Positions 1 to 13,951 of a stretch of DNA of 64,000 bases are shown piece by piece. Source of the DNA: Chondrilla cf. caribensis (lineage: Eukaryota > Porifera > Demospongiae > Chondrillida > Chondrillidae); NCBI GenBank assembly GCA_964020155.1, contig OZ026560.1, positions 617,501 to 681,500 on the forward strand. The letters run 5' to 3'. A program made the position numbers and the translations under genes. The notes below the pieces were generated by a model. That model saw only the letters and a program-made list of their open reading frames with translations. It was not told the DNA's origin and searched no databases. Every line of letters starts with the position of its first letter. Positions within the stretch are counted from its first letter, which is position 1.

Positions 1-122
1 CGTTAAATGAGTGTATAATGTTGACATAATACAATACAATGTTGACATAAACACGTATATTGTTTTTGATACCGAAATAAATCCTTTGGCATTTATTTCC
101 AATACCTGTATTCCACACACAG

Positions 123-1055
123 TGCCAACAATACTTTGATGGAAGGATTAATGGGACGTACTGTGGAAGGTTGTGTTCACCTGTTCATGGAACAACGTCA
201 GTGAGGTGTCCTCCCAGCCACAATGAAGAAAAAGACAAAGTTTTCTTTATAACCCAGAATGGCTATGATGTAGTGTTGAAGACTAGTAGCAAATATTTAC
301 ATTCAGCAGTCAAAAAGGCCCTTAAAAGGTTAAGGGATGCTCAAATACATTCATTGTTGATCAATTTTAATGTTATACTGGAGAAAGTGATAAGTGCTGT
401 TCTGTTTCGCGGACCAAAACACATCCCGCCCAACATTTTAGAAGACATTGCAAGAGAGTGTGATTATGATGTAAACAGTGTTGTTTCAACACGAGAAGCA
501 CTGTCTTGCTTAGAAGTTGTAACCAGCAAGGAATACCTCATGTATAAGGTCCTGTACCCCAGGCCTGGGATACCGAATGTGTTTGGAACATGCGGAAGTT
601 TGTATGCAGTTGAGGCTCTAGATGTCGGTGCTGTGGAAGATTATTTATTGGTGGATCCGAGGCCATGGAGTCAGCGTGCTCAAATGGCATTGTCGTTTCT
701 GGATGTGATTGAGAGTCTGGAGAACACACCATACGGAGTAGCCTACCTCTGTGATGTTCGGGAAGACAACTTTGCTTTGAAGGACGGGAAATTAGTGTTT
801 ATGATTGATTTGGATACCGTATTATTTCAAGGGGAAGTGTCTTATGAACTAAATAAGCAATTTCAGATTTCAGACAAGTGCTCAAATAATGCTGACTGTA
901 ATGACTTGGTGTCGTGTGTTACTGAGTGCAACAAGACCTCAGGAGTGTGTCAGGAATCATTGTTGTCTAACAATCTTGAGGTTGATTGCATGTGTTCATG
1001 TGCATCGAAACCATTTCAATTCCTTCATGCTAATTTGTGTGCCTGTATAATTTGT

Positions 1056-1125
<70 letters not shown>

Positions 1126-1407
1126 ATCTGTGTTTATACGTCAAACAACATCGAAAGAGATGGTCTTCAACATGTTTCACATATTTCTCTTTTCTAGGTT
1201 ATATGTAACCACATACTGATGGACAGAGGGTACATCAACCCTGGCTTGCTGCACAGCCCTCCAGCAAAAATCTCCAGGCAGTTGAGAGACATACTCCATG
1301 CCTGCTGTGACCAAAACCGTGGGATAAAATGGACAAACACGCTGGTACTTTCTCCACCTTTATTGCTAAGAAGTCTACGAACCATACTGCTTCAGTCATT
1401 GCAATGA
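123..1407 (+). CDS. FAM69/DIPK1-like secretory-pathway kinase, copy A (5' partial)
   Basis: Two coding exons are visible, 123-980 and 1198-1407. The first opens after a cacacag acceptor in phase 0 and ends at a GAG|gttgat donor. The second opens after tttctag and ends at TGA. The first exon(s), seen in copy B, lie outside the window. Family-type features are the N-terminal Cys pair region (YCGRLC), the kinase catalytic-loop-like DVREDNF, the metal-binding-like MIDLDTVLF, then a Cys-rich stretch (CSNNADC...CVTEC) and the NNLEVICNHIL tail typical of FAM69/DIPK1 (PIP49) proteins. These are type II membrane proteins of the ER lumen with a divergent kinase fold. The substrate is unknown. The downstream position where copy B has AATAAA reads AAGAAA here, so 3'-end formation may be altered. 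The assignment rests on motif recall, not a database search. Confidence 0.75.
1059..1124 (+). repeat. (TG)n microsatellite in the intron of DIPK1-like copy A
   Basis: Uninterrupted TG run of about 33 units between the donor at 981 and the acceptor before 1198. It is on the sense strand of the gene. Copy B has a longer, interrupted version of the same tract. Confidence 0.97.
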
Positions 1408-1885
1408 ATGCAACCATTTTGGCATAAAATGTGTTTGTGTGCTTGTGTCTGTCTACCAGTGTGTGTGAAGTTGCTTTGGCATGTGAGAACATAGCCCAAA
1501 CAAATTGTCCACAACCAAGCATTCATCATTTCTTCATCAGCTATTCCATATCTTTCCTCTCGTTTGCTATTAGCATTCGAAGAAAGAATTGAAGTTGTGA
1601 ATTTTGTCATCTTTAACTTTCATACTTGTAATATATTTTATTAAATTATTTGAATCATATATATTGATTATCAGTATGTTGAGAAAGCTAAGCAATGCAA
1701 ATGCTAATACTAAGTACTTTGTAACGTAGGTCATAGCAGAGGGGGCATGCCATGCTGATATTTGTTTCAGACCTAGCTTGGTATAGTAACATTCCTGATC
1801 TCCATATGACATTGTGGTCTGTAACCTTAGTTATTCAAAGTAGTACTATGAGGTTAGGTTCTGGTTATGCGTACATGGGAAATAT

Positions 1886-2420
1886 CAAACACCTCTGAAT
1901 GTAGCTAGGTATACAGACCACATGTGAAGATGTAGAGCGTTTCAGAATTTATTCTCCAACAAAGGCTAGGTCTGGACCATATATCAGCTTGACATGCCCC
2001 TTCTACCATGAGCTACATCAAGGGTGCTTAGCGTTGTATTCTCCTTTTTCTCTCCCATACATTGGAAATACGTATGGGAGAGTATAGGAGAAATAAACAC
2101 TAAACACCTTCTTACATAGCTCATGGGAGAGTGGGTGTGTCAACCTGATATTTTTACCAGACCAAACTGGGGATGTGAACTAAATTCCGAGACAATCTCC
2201 ATCTCAGTGCGTGACCCATAATCTTAGCTACATTCAGAGGTGCTTAATACTTTTCAATGTATGGCAGAGAAAAGGAGAAATAAACACTAAGCACCTTCTT
2301 GCATAACTCATGGGAGAGGGCATGTCAACCTGATTTTTTTCCAGACTTAGCTGATGATGTGATCTAAATTATGAAATAATCCCGATCTTCATGCATGTTT
2401 TGCAACCCCATTTATTCAAT
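1886..2420 (-). repeat. Diverged monomers of the 187-bp repeat superfamily, reverse orientation
   Basis: The motifs actaagcaccttcttgcat, catgggagagggcatgtc, an aaattatgaaataat-type segment and a 'gaggtgcttaatac' end recur in order about 2.8 times. They are the reverse complement of the 187-bp units that start at ~2985. The same monomers are present at ~14125-14660 in the duplicated segment. Confidence 0.8.
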
Positions 2421-2984
2421 GTGGTGTCAAGGGGCCAAATTGTATTAGCAAATATTATATATGCATAATAATTTATTATATTGAGCGATACATACCAGGA
2501 GTTGAAATGAAAATAATATTGCTAGCTGTTGCCAGCTTTGGTAAATATTGCTGCCAGCAGCAGCCCCTAAAAAATCCTCTTCAGCTAGTGAATTACATTC
2601 AAAACTTCTGCTATGATGACACCTAGCCGGTCAACCATTCTTACAAATTTACAAATCATAATACAGCACAGTTAAAAATTGTTCAAACATTACATAAGGG
2701 ACCCACAAAACTTGTTTTTGTTTTCAGATGTTCTTCTCATCAGGGTCTGCTTACCATATGTACACTACTAATTTAAAATCAAAACAAACAAACAAACAAA
2801 AGTTAAAATTGGTTTGCATTGTCCATGAACAGTATTTTGCCTTATTGGGTGATTGTCTAAACATTTTTGTACTGTAATGACAACAACAATAACTACAGGC
2901 AAAAGAGGATAATTCAACACACCCAAACTTCAACTGTCCTAACACTCAAATATTAATTTTTATTGTGTCAATGTTGAAATGAAA

Positions 2985-4072
2985 AAATGTTAAGCACCTT
3001 CCAATGTAGCTGGAGTTACAGGCCACCTATTGAGATGGGAATAGTTTCAGAAGTTAGTTGACGTCCACACCTAGGTCTGCCTAAAATATCAAGTTGACAC
3101 GCCCTCTCCCCCATGAACTATGCAAAAAGGTGCTTAACGTTTTCTCTCCTATACTCTCCCATACATGGAAAAAATGTTAAGCACCTTCCAATGTAGCTGA
3201 AGTTACGAGCCACCTATTGAGATGGCAATTGTTTCACAAGTTAGTTCAAGTCCACAGCTAGGTCTACCTAAAATATCGCGTTGGCACGCCACTTCCCCCA
3301 TGAGCTATGCAAAAAAGTGCTTAACATATTCTCTCCTATACTCTCACATACATGGAGAAAATGTTAAGCACCTTCCAATGTAGCTGGAGTTACGAGCCAC
3401 CTATTGAGATGGCAATTGTTTCACAAGTTAGTTCAAGTCCATAGCTAGGTCTACCTAAAATATCGCATTGGCACGCCCCCTCCCCCATGAGCTATGCAAA
3501 AAGGTGCTTAACGTTTTCTCTCCTATACTCTCACATACATGGAGAAAATGTTAAGCACCTTCCAATGTAGCTGGAGTTACGAGCCACCTATTGAGATGGG
3601 AATTGTTTCACAAGTTAGTTCAAATCCACAGCTAGGTCTGTCTGAAATATCACATTGACACGCCCCCTCCCCCATGAGCTATGCAAAAAGGTGCTTAACG
3701 TTTTCTCTCCTATACTCTCCCATACGTACATTGAAAAATGTTAAGCACCTTCCAATGTAGCTGGAGTTACAGGCCACCTATTGAGATGGGAATTGTTTCA
3801 GAAGTTAGTTTACGTTCCCAACTAGGTTTGCCTAAAATATCAAGTTGACACGCTCCCTCCCCCATGAGCTATGCAATAAGGTGCTTAACGTTTTCTCTCC
3901 TATACTCTCCCATACATTGAAAACATGTTAAGCACCTTCCAATGTAGCTGGAGTTACAGGCCACCTATTGAGATGGGAATTGTTTCACAAGTTAGTTTAA
4001 GTCCACAGCTAGGTCTGTCCAAAGTATCACATTGACACGCCCCCTCCCCCATGAGCTATGCAAAAGTTGTGC
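2985..4072 (+). repeat. 187-bp satellite array, forward (about 6 units)
   Basis: Consecutive units share the order TTAAGCACCTTCCAATGTAG, 'cacctattgagatggga', 'gctaggtctg', 'ttgacacgccccctccccc', 'atgagctatgcaaaaaggtg', ending 'cttaacgttttctctcc'. Each unit carries an inverted pair AAGGTGCTTA ... TAAGCACCTT separated by ~55 bp. The array breaks into the 360-bp family at ~4065, just after 'gagctatgcaaaag'. Confidence 0.93.
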
Positions 4073-7000
4073 TATGGGCCTTGTGGTGACAAGTCAAAAA
4101 ATGTCAATTTTTATGCTTGTCACCACGACCTCTCCTGTGTGCACATAATGCATCATAGATCTAATACAAATGCACGGACACACTCCTGGAACTAATATGG
4201 TCCTTTATATAACAAACATGATAGGTTTTGTTGCTGATCAAAATTTCTCCCAGGTGTCCATATGGCACATAGTATTATACATTTGTAAGTACATTTCAAT
4301 ATGAGTGTAATACGCCTCGTGGTGATAACTCAGGTGATTTGACATCACGTTGCTGGTCACTAAGGGCTGACCAGTGTCTGTCCCAAACTCACCAACACAA
4401 TTTGGGATGCATGCAAACCGTCCTGGGTGTGCTATGGGCCTCGTGGTGACAAGCCAAAAAATGTCAATTTTTATGCTTGTCACCACGACCTCTCCTGTGT
4501 GCACATAATGCATCGTAGATCTAATACGAATGTACGGACACACTCCTGGAACTAATACGGTCCTTTTGATAGCAAAAATGATAGGTTTTGTTGAGGATCA
4601 AAATTCTCCCAGGTGTCCATATGGCACATAGCATTATACATTTGTATGTACATTTCAATATAAGTGAAATACGCCTTGTGGTGATAACTCAGGTGATTTG
4701 ACATCACGTTGCTGGTCACAAAGGGCTGTCCAGTACCTGTCCCAAACTCACCAACACAATTTGGGATGCATGCAAACCGTCCTGGGTGTGCTATGGGCCT
4801 CGTGGTGACAAGCCAAAAAATGTCAATTTTTATGCTTGTCACCACGACCTCTCCTGTGTGCACATAATGCATCATAGATCTAATACGAATGTACGGACAC
4901 ACTCCTGGAACTAATACGGTCCTTTTGATAGCAAAAATGATAGGTTTTGTTGAGGATCAAAATTCTACCAGGTGTCCATATGGCACATAGCATTATACAT
5001 TTGTATGTACATTTCAATATAAGTGAAATACGCCTTGTGGTGATAACTCAGGTGATTTGACATCACGTTGCTGGTCACTAAGGGCTGTCCAGTACCTGTC
5101 CCAAACTCACCAACACAATTTGGGATGCATGCAAACCGTCCTGGGTGTGCTATGGGCCTCGTGGTGACAAGCCAAAAAATGTCAATTTTTATGCTTGTCA
5201 CCACAACCTCTCCTGTGTGCACATAATGCATCGTAGATCTAATACGAATGCACGGACACACTCCTGGAACTAATACGGTCCTTTTGATAGCAAAAATGAT
5301 AGGTTTTATTGAGGATCAAAATTCTACCAGGTGTCCATATGGCACATAGTATTATACATTTGTAAGTACATTTCAATATGAGTGTAATACGCCTCGTGGT
5401 GATAACTCAGGTGATTTGACATCACGTTGCTGGTCACCAAGGGCTGCCCAGTGTCTGTCCCAAACTCACCAACACAATTTGGGATGCATGCAAACCGTCC
5501 TGGGTGTGCTATGGGCCTCGTGGTGACAAGCCAAAAAATGTCAATTTTTATGCTTGTCACCACAACCTCTCCTGTGTGCACATAATGCATCGTAGATCTA
5601 ATACGAATGCACGGACACACTCCTGGAACAAATACGGTCCTTTTGATAATGAAAATGATAGGTTTTGTTGCTGATCAAAATTTCTCCCAGGTGTCCATAT
5701 GGCACATAGCATTATACATTTGTATGTACATTTCAATATGAGTGTAATACGCCTCGTGGTGATAACTCAGGTGATTTGACATCACGTTGCTGGTCACCAA
5801 GGGCTGCCCAGTACCTGTCCCAAACTCACCAACACAATTTGGGATGCATGCAAACCGTCCTGGGTGTGCTATGGGCCTCGTGGTGACAAGCCAAAAAATG
5901 TCAATTTTTATGCTTGTCACCACAACCTCTCCTGTGTGCACATAATGCATCATAGATCTAATACAAATGTACGGACACACTCCTGGAACCAATACAGTCC
6001 TTTTGATAGCAAAAATGATAGGTTTTATTAAGGATCAAAATTCTACCAGGTGTCCATATGGCACATAGTATTATACATTTGTATGTACATTTCAATATGA
6101 GTGTAATACGCCTCGTGGTGATAACTCAGGTGATTTGACATCACGTTGCTGGTCACTAAGGGCTGCCCAGTACCTGTCCCAAACTCACCAACACAATTTG
6201 GGATGCATGCAAACCGTCCTGGGTGTGCTATGGGCCTCGTGGTGACAAGCCAAAAAATGTCAATTTTTATGCTTGTCACCACGACCTCTCCTGTGTGCAC
6301 ATAATGCATCATAGATCTAATACGAATACACGGACACACTCCTGGAACAAATACGGTCCTTTTGATAACGAAAATGATAGGTTTTGTTGCTGATCAAAAT
6401 TTCTCCCAAGTGTCCATATGGCACATAGCATTATACATTTGTATGTACATTTCAATATAAGTGAAATACGCCTTGTGGTGACAACTCAGGTGATTTGACA
6501 TCACGTTGCTGGTCACCAAGGGCTGTCCAGTACCTGTCCCAAACTCACCAACACAGTTCCAGGAGTGTGTCCGTGCATTCGTATAAGATCTATGATGCAT
6601 TATGTGCACACAGGAGAGGTTGTGGTGACAAGCATAAAAATTGACATTTTTTGGCTTGTCACCACGAGGCCCATAGCACACACAGGACAGTTTGCATGCA
6701 TCCCAAATTAATACGGTCCTTTTGATAACGAAAATGATAGGTTTTATTGAGGATCAAAATTCTACCAGGTGTCCATATGGCACATAGTATTATACATTTG
6801 TAAGTACATTTCAATATGAGTGAAATACGCCTCGTGGTGATAACTCAGGTGATTTGACATCACGTTGCTGGTCACTAAGGGCTGCCCAGTGTCTGTCCCA
6901 AACTCACCAACACAATTTGGGATGCATGCAAACCGTCCTGGGTGTGCTATGGGCCTCGTGGTGACAAGCCAAAAAATGTCAATTTTTATGCTTGTCACCA

Positions 7001-8600
7001 CGACCTCTCCTGTGTGCACATAATGCATCGTAGATCTAATACGAATGCACGGACACACTCCTGGAACAAATACGGTCCTTTTGATAACGAAAATGATAGG
7101 TTTTGTTGCTGATCAAAATTTCTCCCAGGTGTCCATATGGCACATAGCATTATACATTTGTATGTACATTTCAATATAAGTGAAATACGCCTTGTGGTGA
7201 CAACTCAGGTGATTTGACATCACGTTGCTGGTCACCAAGGGCTGTCCAGTACCTGTCCCAAACTCACCAACACAATTTGGGATGCATGCAAACCGTCCTG
7301 GGTGTGCTATGGGCCTCGTGGTGACAAGCCAAAAAATGTCAATTTTTATGCTTGTCACCACAACCTCTCCTGTGTGCACATAATGCATCGTAGATCTAAT
7401 ACGAATGTACAGACTCACTCCTGGAACTAATACGGTCCTTTTGATAGCAAAAATGATAGGTTTTATTGAGGATCAAAATTCTACCAGGTGTCCATATGGC
7501 ACATAGTATTATACATTTGTAAGTACATTTCAATATGAGTGTAATACGCCTCGTGGTGATAACTCAGGTGATTTGACATCACGTTGCTGGTCACTAAGGG
7601 CTGCCCAGTACCTGCCCCAAACTCACCAACACAATTTGGGATGCATGCAAACCGTCCTGGGTGTGCTATGGGCCTTGTGGTGACAAGCCAAAAAATATCA
7701 ATTTTTATGCTTGTCACCACAACCTCTCCTGTGTGCACATAATGCATCGTAGATCTAATACGAATGCACGGACACACTCCTGGAACAAATACGGTCCTTT
7801 TGATAACGAAAATGATAGGTTTTGTTGCTGATCAAAATTTCTCCCAGGTGTCCATATGGCACATAGCATTATACATTTGTATGTACATTTCAATATAAGT
7901 GAAATACGCCTTGTGGTGACAACTCAGGTGATTTGACATCACGTTGCTGGTCACCAAGGGCTGCCCAGTACCTGTCCCAAACTCACCAACACAATTTGGG
8001 ATGCATGCAAACCGTCCTGGGTGTGCTATGGGCTTCGTGGTGACAAGCCCAAAAATGTCAATTTTTATGCTTGTCACCACGACCTCTCCTGTGTGCACAT
8101 AATTCATCATAGATCTAATACAAATGCACGGACACACTCCTGGAACAAATACGGTCCTTTTGATAACAAACATGATGGGTTTTGTTGCTGATCAAAAATT
8201 CTGCCATTTGTCTATATGGCACATAGCATTATACATTTGTATGTACAGTTCAATATAAGTGAAATACGCCTTGTGGTGATAACTCAGGTGATTTGACATC
8301 ACGTTGCTGGTCACCAAGGGCTGCCCAGTACCTGTCCCAAACTCACCAACACAATTTGGGATGCATGCAAACCGTCCTGGGTGTGCTATGGGCCTCGTGG
8401 TGACAAGCCCAAAAATGTCAATTTTTATGCTTGTCACCACAACCTCTCCTGTGTGCACATAATGCATCATAGATCTAATACAAATGCATGGACACGCTCC
8501 TGGAACTAATACGGTCCTTTTGATAACAAAGATGATAGATTTTGTTGTCAATCTAAATTTCTCCCAGATTTCTATATGGCACATAGCATTTATACATTTG
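4072..8600 (-). repeat. 360-bp palindrome-cored satellite array, reverse orientation (about 12.5 units)
   Basis: Unit spacing measured between equivalent landmarks is 359-360 bp. Each unit contains a near-perfect palindrome with arms reading CTCGTGGTGACAAGC in the strand opposite to the window strand, followed by A/T-rich inner arms and a TGAC-type loop. Each unit has an open stretch of ~98-105 codons on the minus strand. It is interrupted between most units, so I do not call it a gene. One unit carries an internal inversion (6555-6709). The final unit degenerates at ~8600 into 187-bp repeats. Confidence 0.95.
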
Positions 8601-9394
8601 TATGTATATTTCAATACGTATACTCTCCCTTGCATTGCAAGTATATTAAGCATCTTCGAATGTAGCTGGGGTTACGAGCCATCTATTGAGATGGGAATTG
8701 TTTCAGAAGTTAGTTTATGTCCCTAACTAGGTTTGCCTAGAATATCGCGTTGACACGCTCCCTTCCCCATGAGCTATGCAAAAAGGTGCTTAACGTTTTC
8801 TCTCCTATACTCTCCCATACATACATGGAAAAAATGTTAAGCACCTTCCAATGTAGCTGGAGTTACAAGCCACCTATTGAGATGGGAATTGTTTCAGACG
8901 TTAGTTTACATCTCCAGTTAAGACTGTCTGAAATATCAAGTTGACACGCCCCCTCCCCCATGAGCTATGCAAAAAGGTGCTTATTGTTTCTCTCCTATAC
9001 TCTCCCATATATGGAAAAAATGTTAAGCACCTTCCAATGTGGCTGGAGTTACAGGCCACCTATTGAGATGGGAATTGTTTCAGACGTTAGTTGACGTCCC
9101 CAACTAGGTCTGCCTAAAGTATTGCGTTGGCACGCCCCCTCCCCCATGAGCTACGTATATGCAAAATGTGCTTAACGTTTTCTCTCCTATACTCTCCTAT
9201 ACATGGGAAAAATGTTAGGCACCTTCCAATGTAGCTGGAGTTACGAGCCACCTATTGAGATGGGAATTGTTTCACAAGTTAGTTCAAGTCAATAGCTAGG
9301 TCTGCCTAAAATATCAAGTTGACATGCTCCTCCCCATGAGATATGAAAAAAAGGTGCTTAGCGTGCTCCCTCCTGTACTCTCCCTCACATTGAA

Positions 9395-9395
<1 letters not shown>
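8600..9395 (+). repeat. 187-bp satellite array, forward (about 4 units)
   Basis: Same unit and orientation as 2985-4072, for example 'gcaccttccaatgtagctgg' and 'gagatgggaattgtttcaga'. It ends at 'ccctcacattgaa' where an (ATT)n tract begins. Confidence 0.93.
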
Positions 9396-9430
<35 letters not shown>

Positions 9431-9431
9431 G
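9396..9431. repeat. (ATT)n microsatellite at a satellite junction
   Basis: About 12 ATT units separate the end of a 187-bp unit from the start of a truncated 360-bp unit ('gtaatacgcctcgtggtgat'). Confidence 0.95.
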
Positions 9432-10190
9432 TAATACGCCTCGTGGTGATAACTCAGGTGATTTGACATCACGTTGCTGGTCACCAAGGGCTGCCCAGTG
9501 TCTGTCCCAAACTCACCAACACAATTTGGGATGCATGCAAACTGTCCTTGGTGTGCTATGGGCCTCGTGGTGACAAGCCAAAAAATGTCAATTTTTATGC
9601 TTGTCACCACGACCTCTCCTGTGTGCACATAATGCATCATAGATCTAATACAAATACATGGACACACTTTTGGAACTAATACGGTTCTTTTGTTAACAAA
9701 AATGATAGGTTTTGTTGCCAATCAAAAATTCTGCCAGGTGTCCATATGGCACATAGCATTATACATTTGTATGTACATTTCAATATGAGTGTAATACGCC
9801 TCGTGGTGCAGGTGATTTGACACCACGTTGCTGGTCACCAAGGGCTGCCCAGTGTCTGTCCCTAACTCTCCAACACAATTTGGGATGCATACAAACCGTC
9901 CTGAGTGTGCTATTGTCCTCGTGGTGACAAGCCAAAAAATGTCAATTTTTATGCTTGTCATCATGGCCTCTCCTGTGTGCACATAATGCATCATAGATCT
10001 AATACAAATGCACGGACACACTCCTTAAACTAATACAGTCCTTTTGATAATAAAAATGATAGCTTCTCCCATCTGTCCATAATGCACATAGCATTATTCA
10101 TTTTTATGAAAATTTCACTATAAGTGTAATACGCTTTGTGGTGATCACTCAGGCAATTTTACACTCTGTTGGTAGTCACCAAGGGCTGCC
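9432..10190 (-). repeat. 360-bp satellite, reverse (about 1.7 units plus a diverged fragment)
   Basis: Starts truncated inside a unit, runs through a full unit at ~9660-10020, then a degenerate fragment at ~10020-10185. That fragment ends 'gatcactcaggcaattttac' and passes directly into 187-bp repeats. The palindrome is present, though the second unit has arm mismatches ('catcatggcctctcctg'). Confidence 0.9.
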
Positions 10191-10850
10191 TATTGAGATG
10201 GGAATTATTTCAGAAGTTAGTTCATGTCTCTAACTTGGTCTGTCTGAAATATGAAGTTGACACGCCCCCTCCCCCATGAGCTATGCATGAAAGTGCTTAG
10301 TATTTTCTCTCCTATACTTACCCATACATTGAAAATATAATATTAAGCACCTTCGAATGCAGCTGGGGTTACGGGCCACCTATTGAGATAGGAATTGTTT
10401 CAGAAGTTACTTCATGTTCCCAGCTAGGTCAGACTAACTATCAAGTTGACACGTCCCCTCCCCCATGAGCTATACAAAAGGTGCTTAGCGTTTTTTTCCC
10501 CTATACTCTCCTATGCATTGAAATAAACATTAAGCACCTCCACTTGTAGCTGGGGTTATGGGTTAGCTACGGAGATGGAAATTGTTTCATAAGTTAGTTC
10601 ACGTCCCCCACTAGGTCTGTCTGAAATATCAAGTTGACACGCCCCCTCTTCCATAAGATATACAAAAAGGTGTTTAGTGATTTCTCCCCTATACTCTCCC
10701 ATACATAGAAGAAATATTAAGCACATCCACTCGTAGCTGGGGTTGTGGGTTAGCTATGGAGATGGAAATTGTTTCATAAGTTAGTTCACGTTCCCCACTA
10801 GGTCTGTCTGAAGTGTCAAGTTGACATGCCCCCTCCCCCATGAGCTTGCA
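10190..10850 (+). repeat. 187-bp satellite, forward, older diverged subfamily
   Basis: About 3.5 units with the 'cacttgtagctggggttatg' and 'ggttagctacggagatgga' variants, unlike the 'caatgtagctgg...cacctattgag' variant upstream. The same variant recurs at 15280-15950 and 28620-29450. Confidence 0.85.
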
Positions 10851-11459
10851 TTTGTTGCACTCGGCAATTCATGTGACATTCATGTTCTCACTGTCATCTA
10901 TATTTCCCACTATTAATTCCTGTAATTTTGACACCCTACTTCATGCAGTCAGGCATACTAAATCTTCTTATAAACATTATACACTTTCATTTTCAGACAC
11001 TCATGTATATACATGTTGTACAGTCTCAAAGTACCCCACTATATATTCATATAACCACACACACTTTGATTTCTTGCCATCACTGTTATAATAATTATTT
11101 ACTGCAATGACACCTTCATTTTCGCTATGTAATTAACACACACTATTTCATGCAATTATCCACTGTTTCATATGTATATCCTCATGGCTTTACTGTATAT
11201 ACATATATATTATAATAATATCTTTACTGTATATTTATATATCTATATATCCAGTGCAAAATTTATCTTCAGACATCAGGCTCCATCATATATATGTTGA
11301 TGGCATTAAACCTTCAGCCACCAATCACATCCACTCATTACTTCACGTTTTCCTGTATCCCATTTCATCTGTCTGGCTGTAAAGCAGTGTAATAAATAAT
11401 AATAATAATAATATAATAATGAATTTGCATTGATATAACTAAGTGCAAGAATGCTCAAC
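10850..11459. other. AT-rich non-coding stretch
   Basis: No convincing exon or repeat unit. It is AT-rich with short (TA) and (AAT)n runs (AAT repeats at about 11395-11420). Confidence 0.5.
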
Positions 11460-11795
11460 ACTGTAAAAACACTGGTGGAAATATTCCACCATTATTGGTG
11501 GATTTAAAGAATGTGTGTCATCACCTGCTCAAGTACGTATTGTCATGGTTGTTATTGGTGACAAGACAAAATGAATGCAACAAAGTATAACATGGCAGGA
11601 ATGTACATACATTTGTGTTCGGGGGAGGTGGTGGTGTGTGGCTGGTCTACAAATGTACATGTACATATACAAACAATATAGTAAAGTATTTACACTGCCT
11701 ACCACAACAATTCTTGAGCATATTATAGTGATACGTACAATTATTCATCTAATCCACCAATAATGGTGGAATATTTCCACCAGTGTTCTTACAGT
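11460..11795. mobile_element. MITE-like inverted-repeat element
   Basis: The 45-bp termini 11460-11504 and 11751-11795 are inverted copies with a single mismatch, beginning ACTGTAA(A/G)AACACTGG. Each arm contains its own small palindromes (GGTGGAAATATTCCACC and CCACCATTATTGGTGG). The ~246-bp interior has no recognisable transposase, so this is a non-autonomous DNA-transposon-like element. No clear target-site duplication was found, so the superfamily is unassigned. It ends ~300 bp upstream of the DIPK1-like copy B start codon. Confidence 0.8.
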
Positions 11796-12096
11796 CAAGG
11801 CCATTAATTCCAAGTTACTTCGTTCTACCCAACGTATTGAAGCACCTGTTATAAGTGTCCTCCCGTTTCCAGTACTAGCTTCTTCCCCAGGGCATACGTC
11901 AACAACAGCTATCCAATTCATGCTCACACAAGGGGCCGAAATCCCTACAAACATCCCACGTGACGTACACGGACCGCGAGACAGTCGAGTCGGAAGACAA
12001 AATAACCGTACGTAAAACCATGCGTATCTCCCTATTGAGGACCCAAGAGTGAGCCTTAGTCGTCGATCTCGTGGATGCGGGTCACAGGAACGTAGG

Positions 12097-13773
<1,677 letters not shown>

Positions 13774-13945
13774 ATGCCACCATTTTGGCATCACATGTGT
13801 TTGTGTGCTTGTGTCTGTCTACCAGTGTGTGTGAAGTTGCTTTGGCATGTGAAAACATAGCCCAAACAAATTGTCCACAACCAAGCATTCATCATTTCTT
13901 CATCAGCTAGCCCATATCTTTCCCCTCATTTGCTATTAGCATTCG

Positions 13946-13951
13946 AATAAA
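13946..13951 (+). terminator. Polyadenylation signal of DIPK1-like copy B
   Basis: AATAAA 173 bp after the stop codon, in 'attcgaataaagaattg'. The aligned position in copy A reads 'attcgaagaaagaattg', so the hexamer is lost there. Confidence 0.6.

Larger units (their letters stand above)
1..2990 (+). repeat. Segmental duplication, copy 1 (gene A plus 3' flank)
   Basis: From base 1 the sequence is near-identical to 12290-15215, covering the upstream intron, both coding exons, the TG-rich intron, the 3' flank and ~1.5 kb of non-coding DNA. Matching landmarks include the aataatattgctagctgttg stretch (about 2510 and 14760). Differences are point changes and small indels. The left edge of the duplication lies outside the window. 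Nothing else genic is seen in 1408-2990. Confidence 0.85.

Noticed and set aside
4072..10075. ~100-codon minus-strand frames repeated in every unit, looking like a tandem gene family
   Set aside because: They are the same satellite unit read in one frame. Starts vary, frames break at unit borders and there are no splice or 3' signals.
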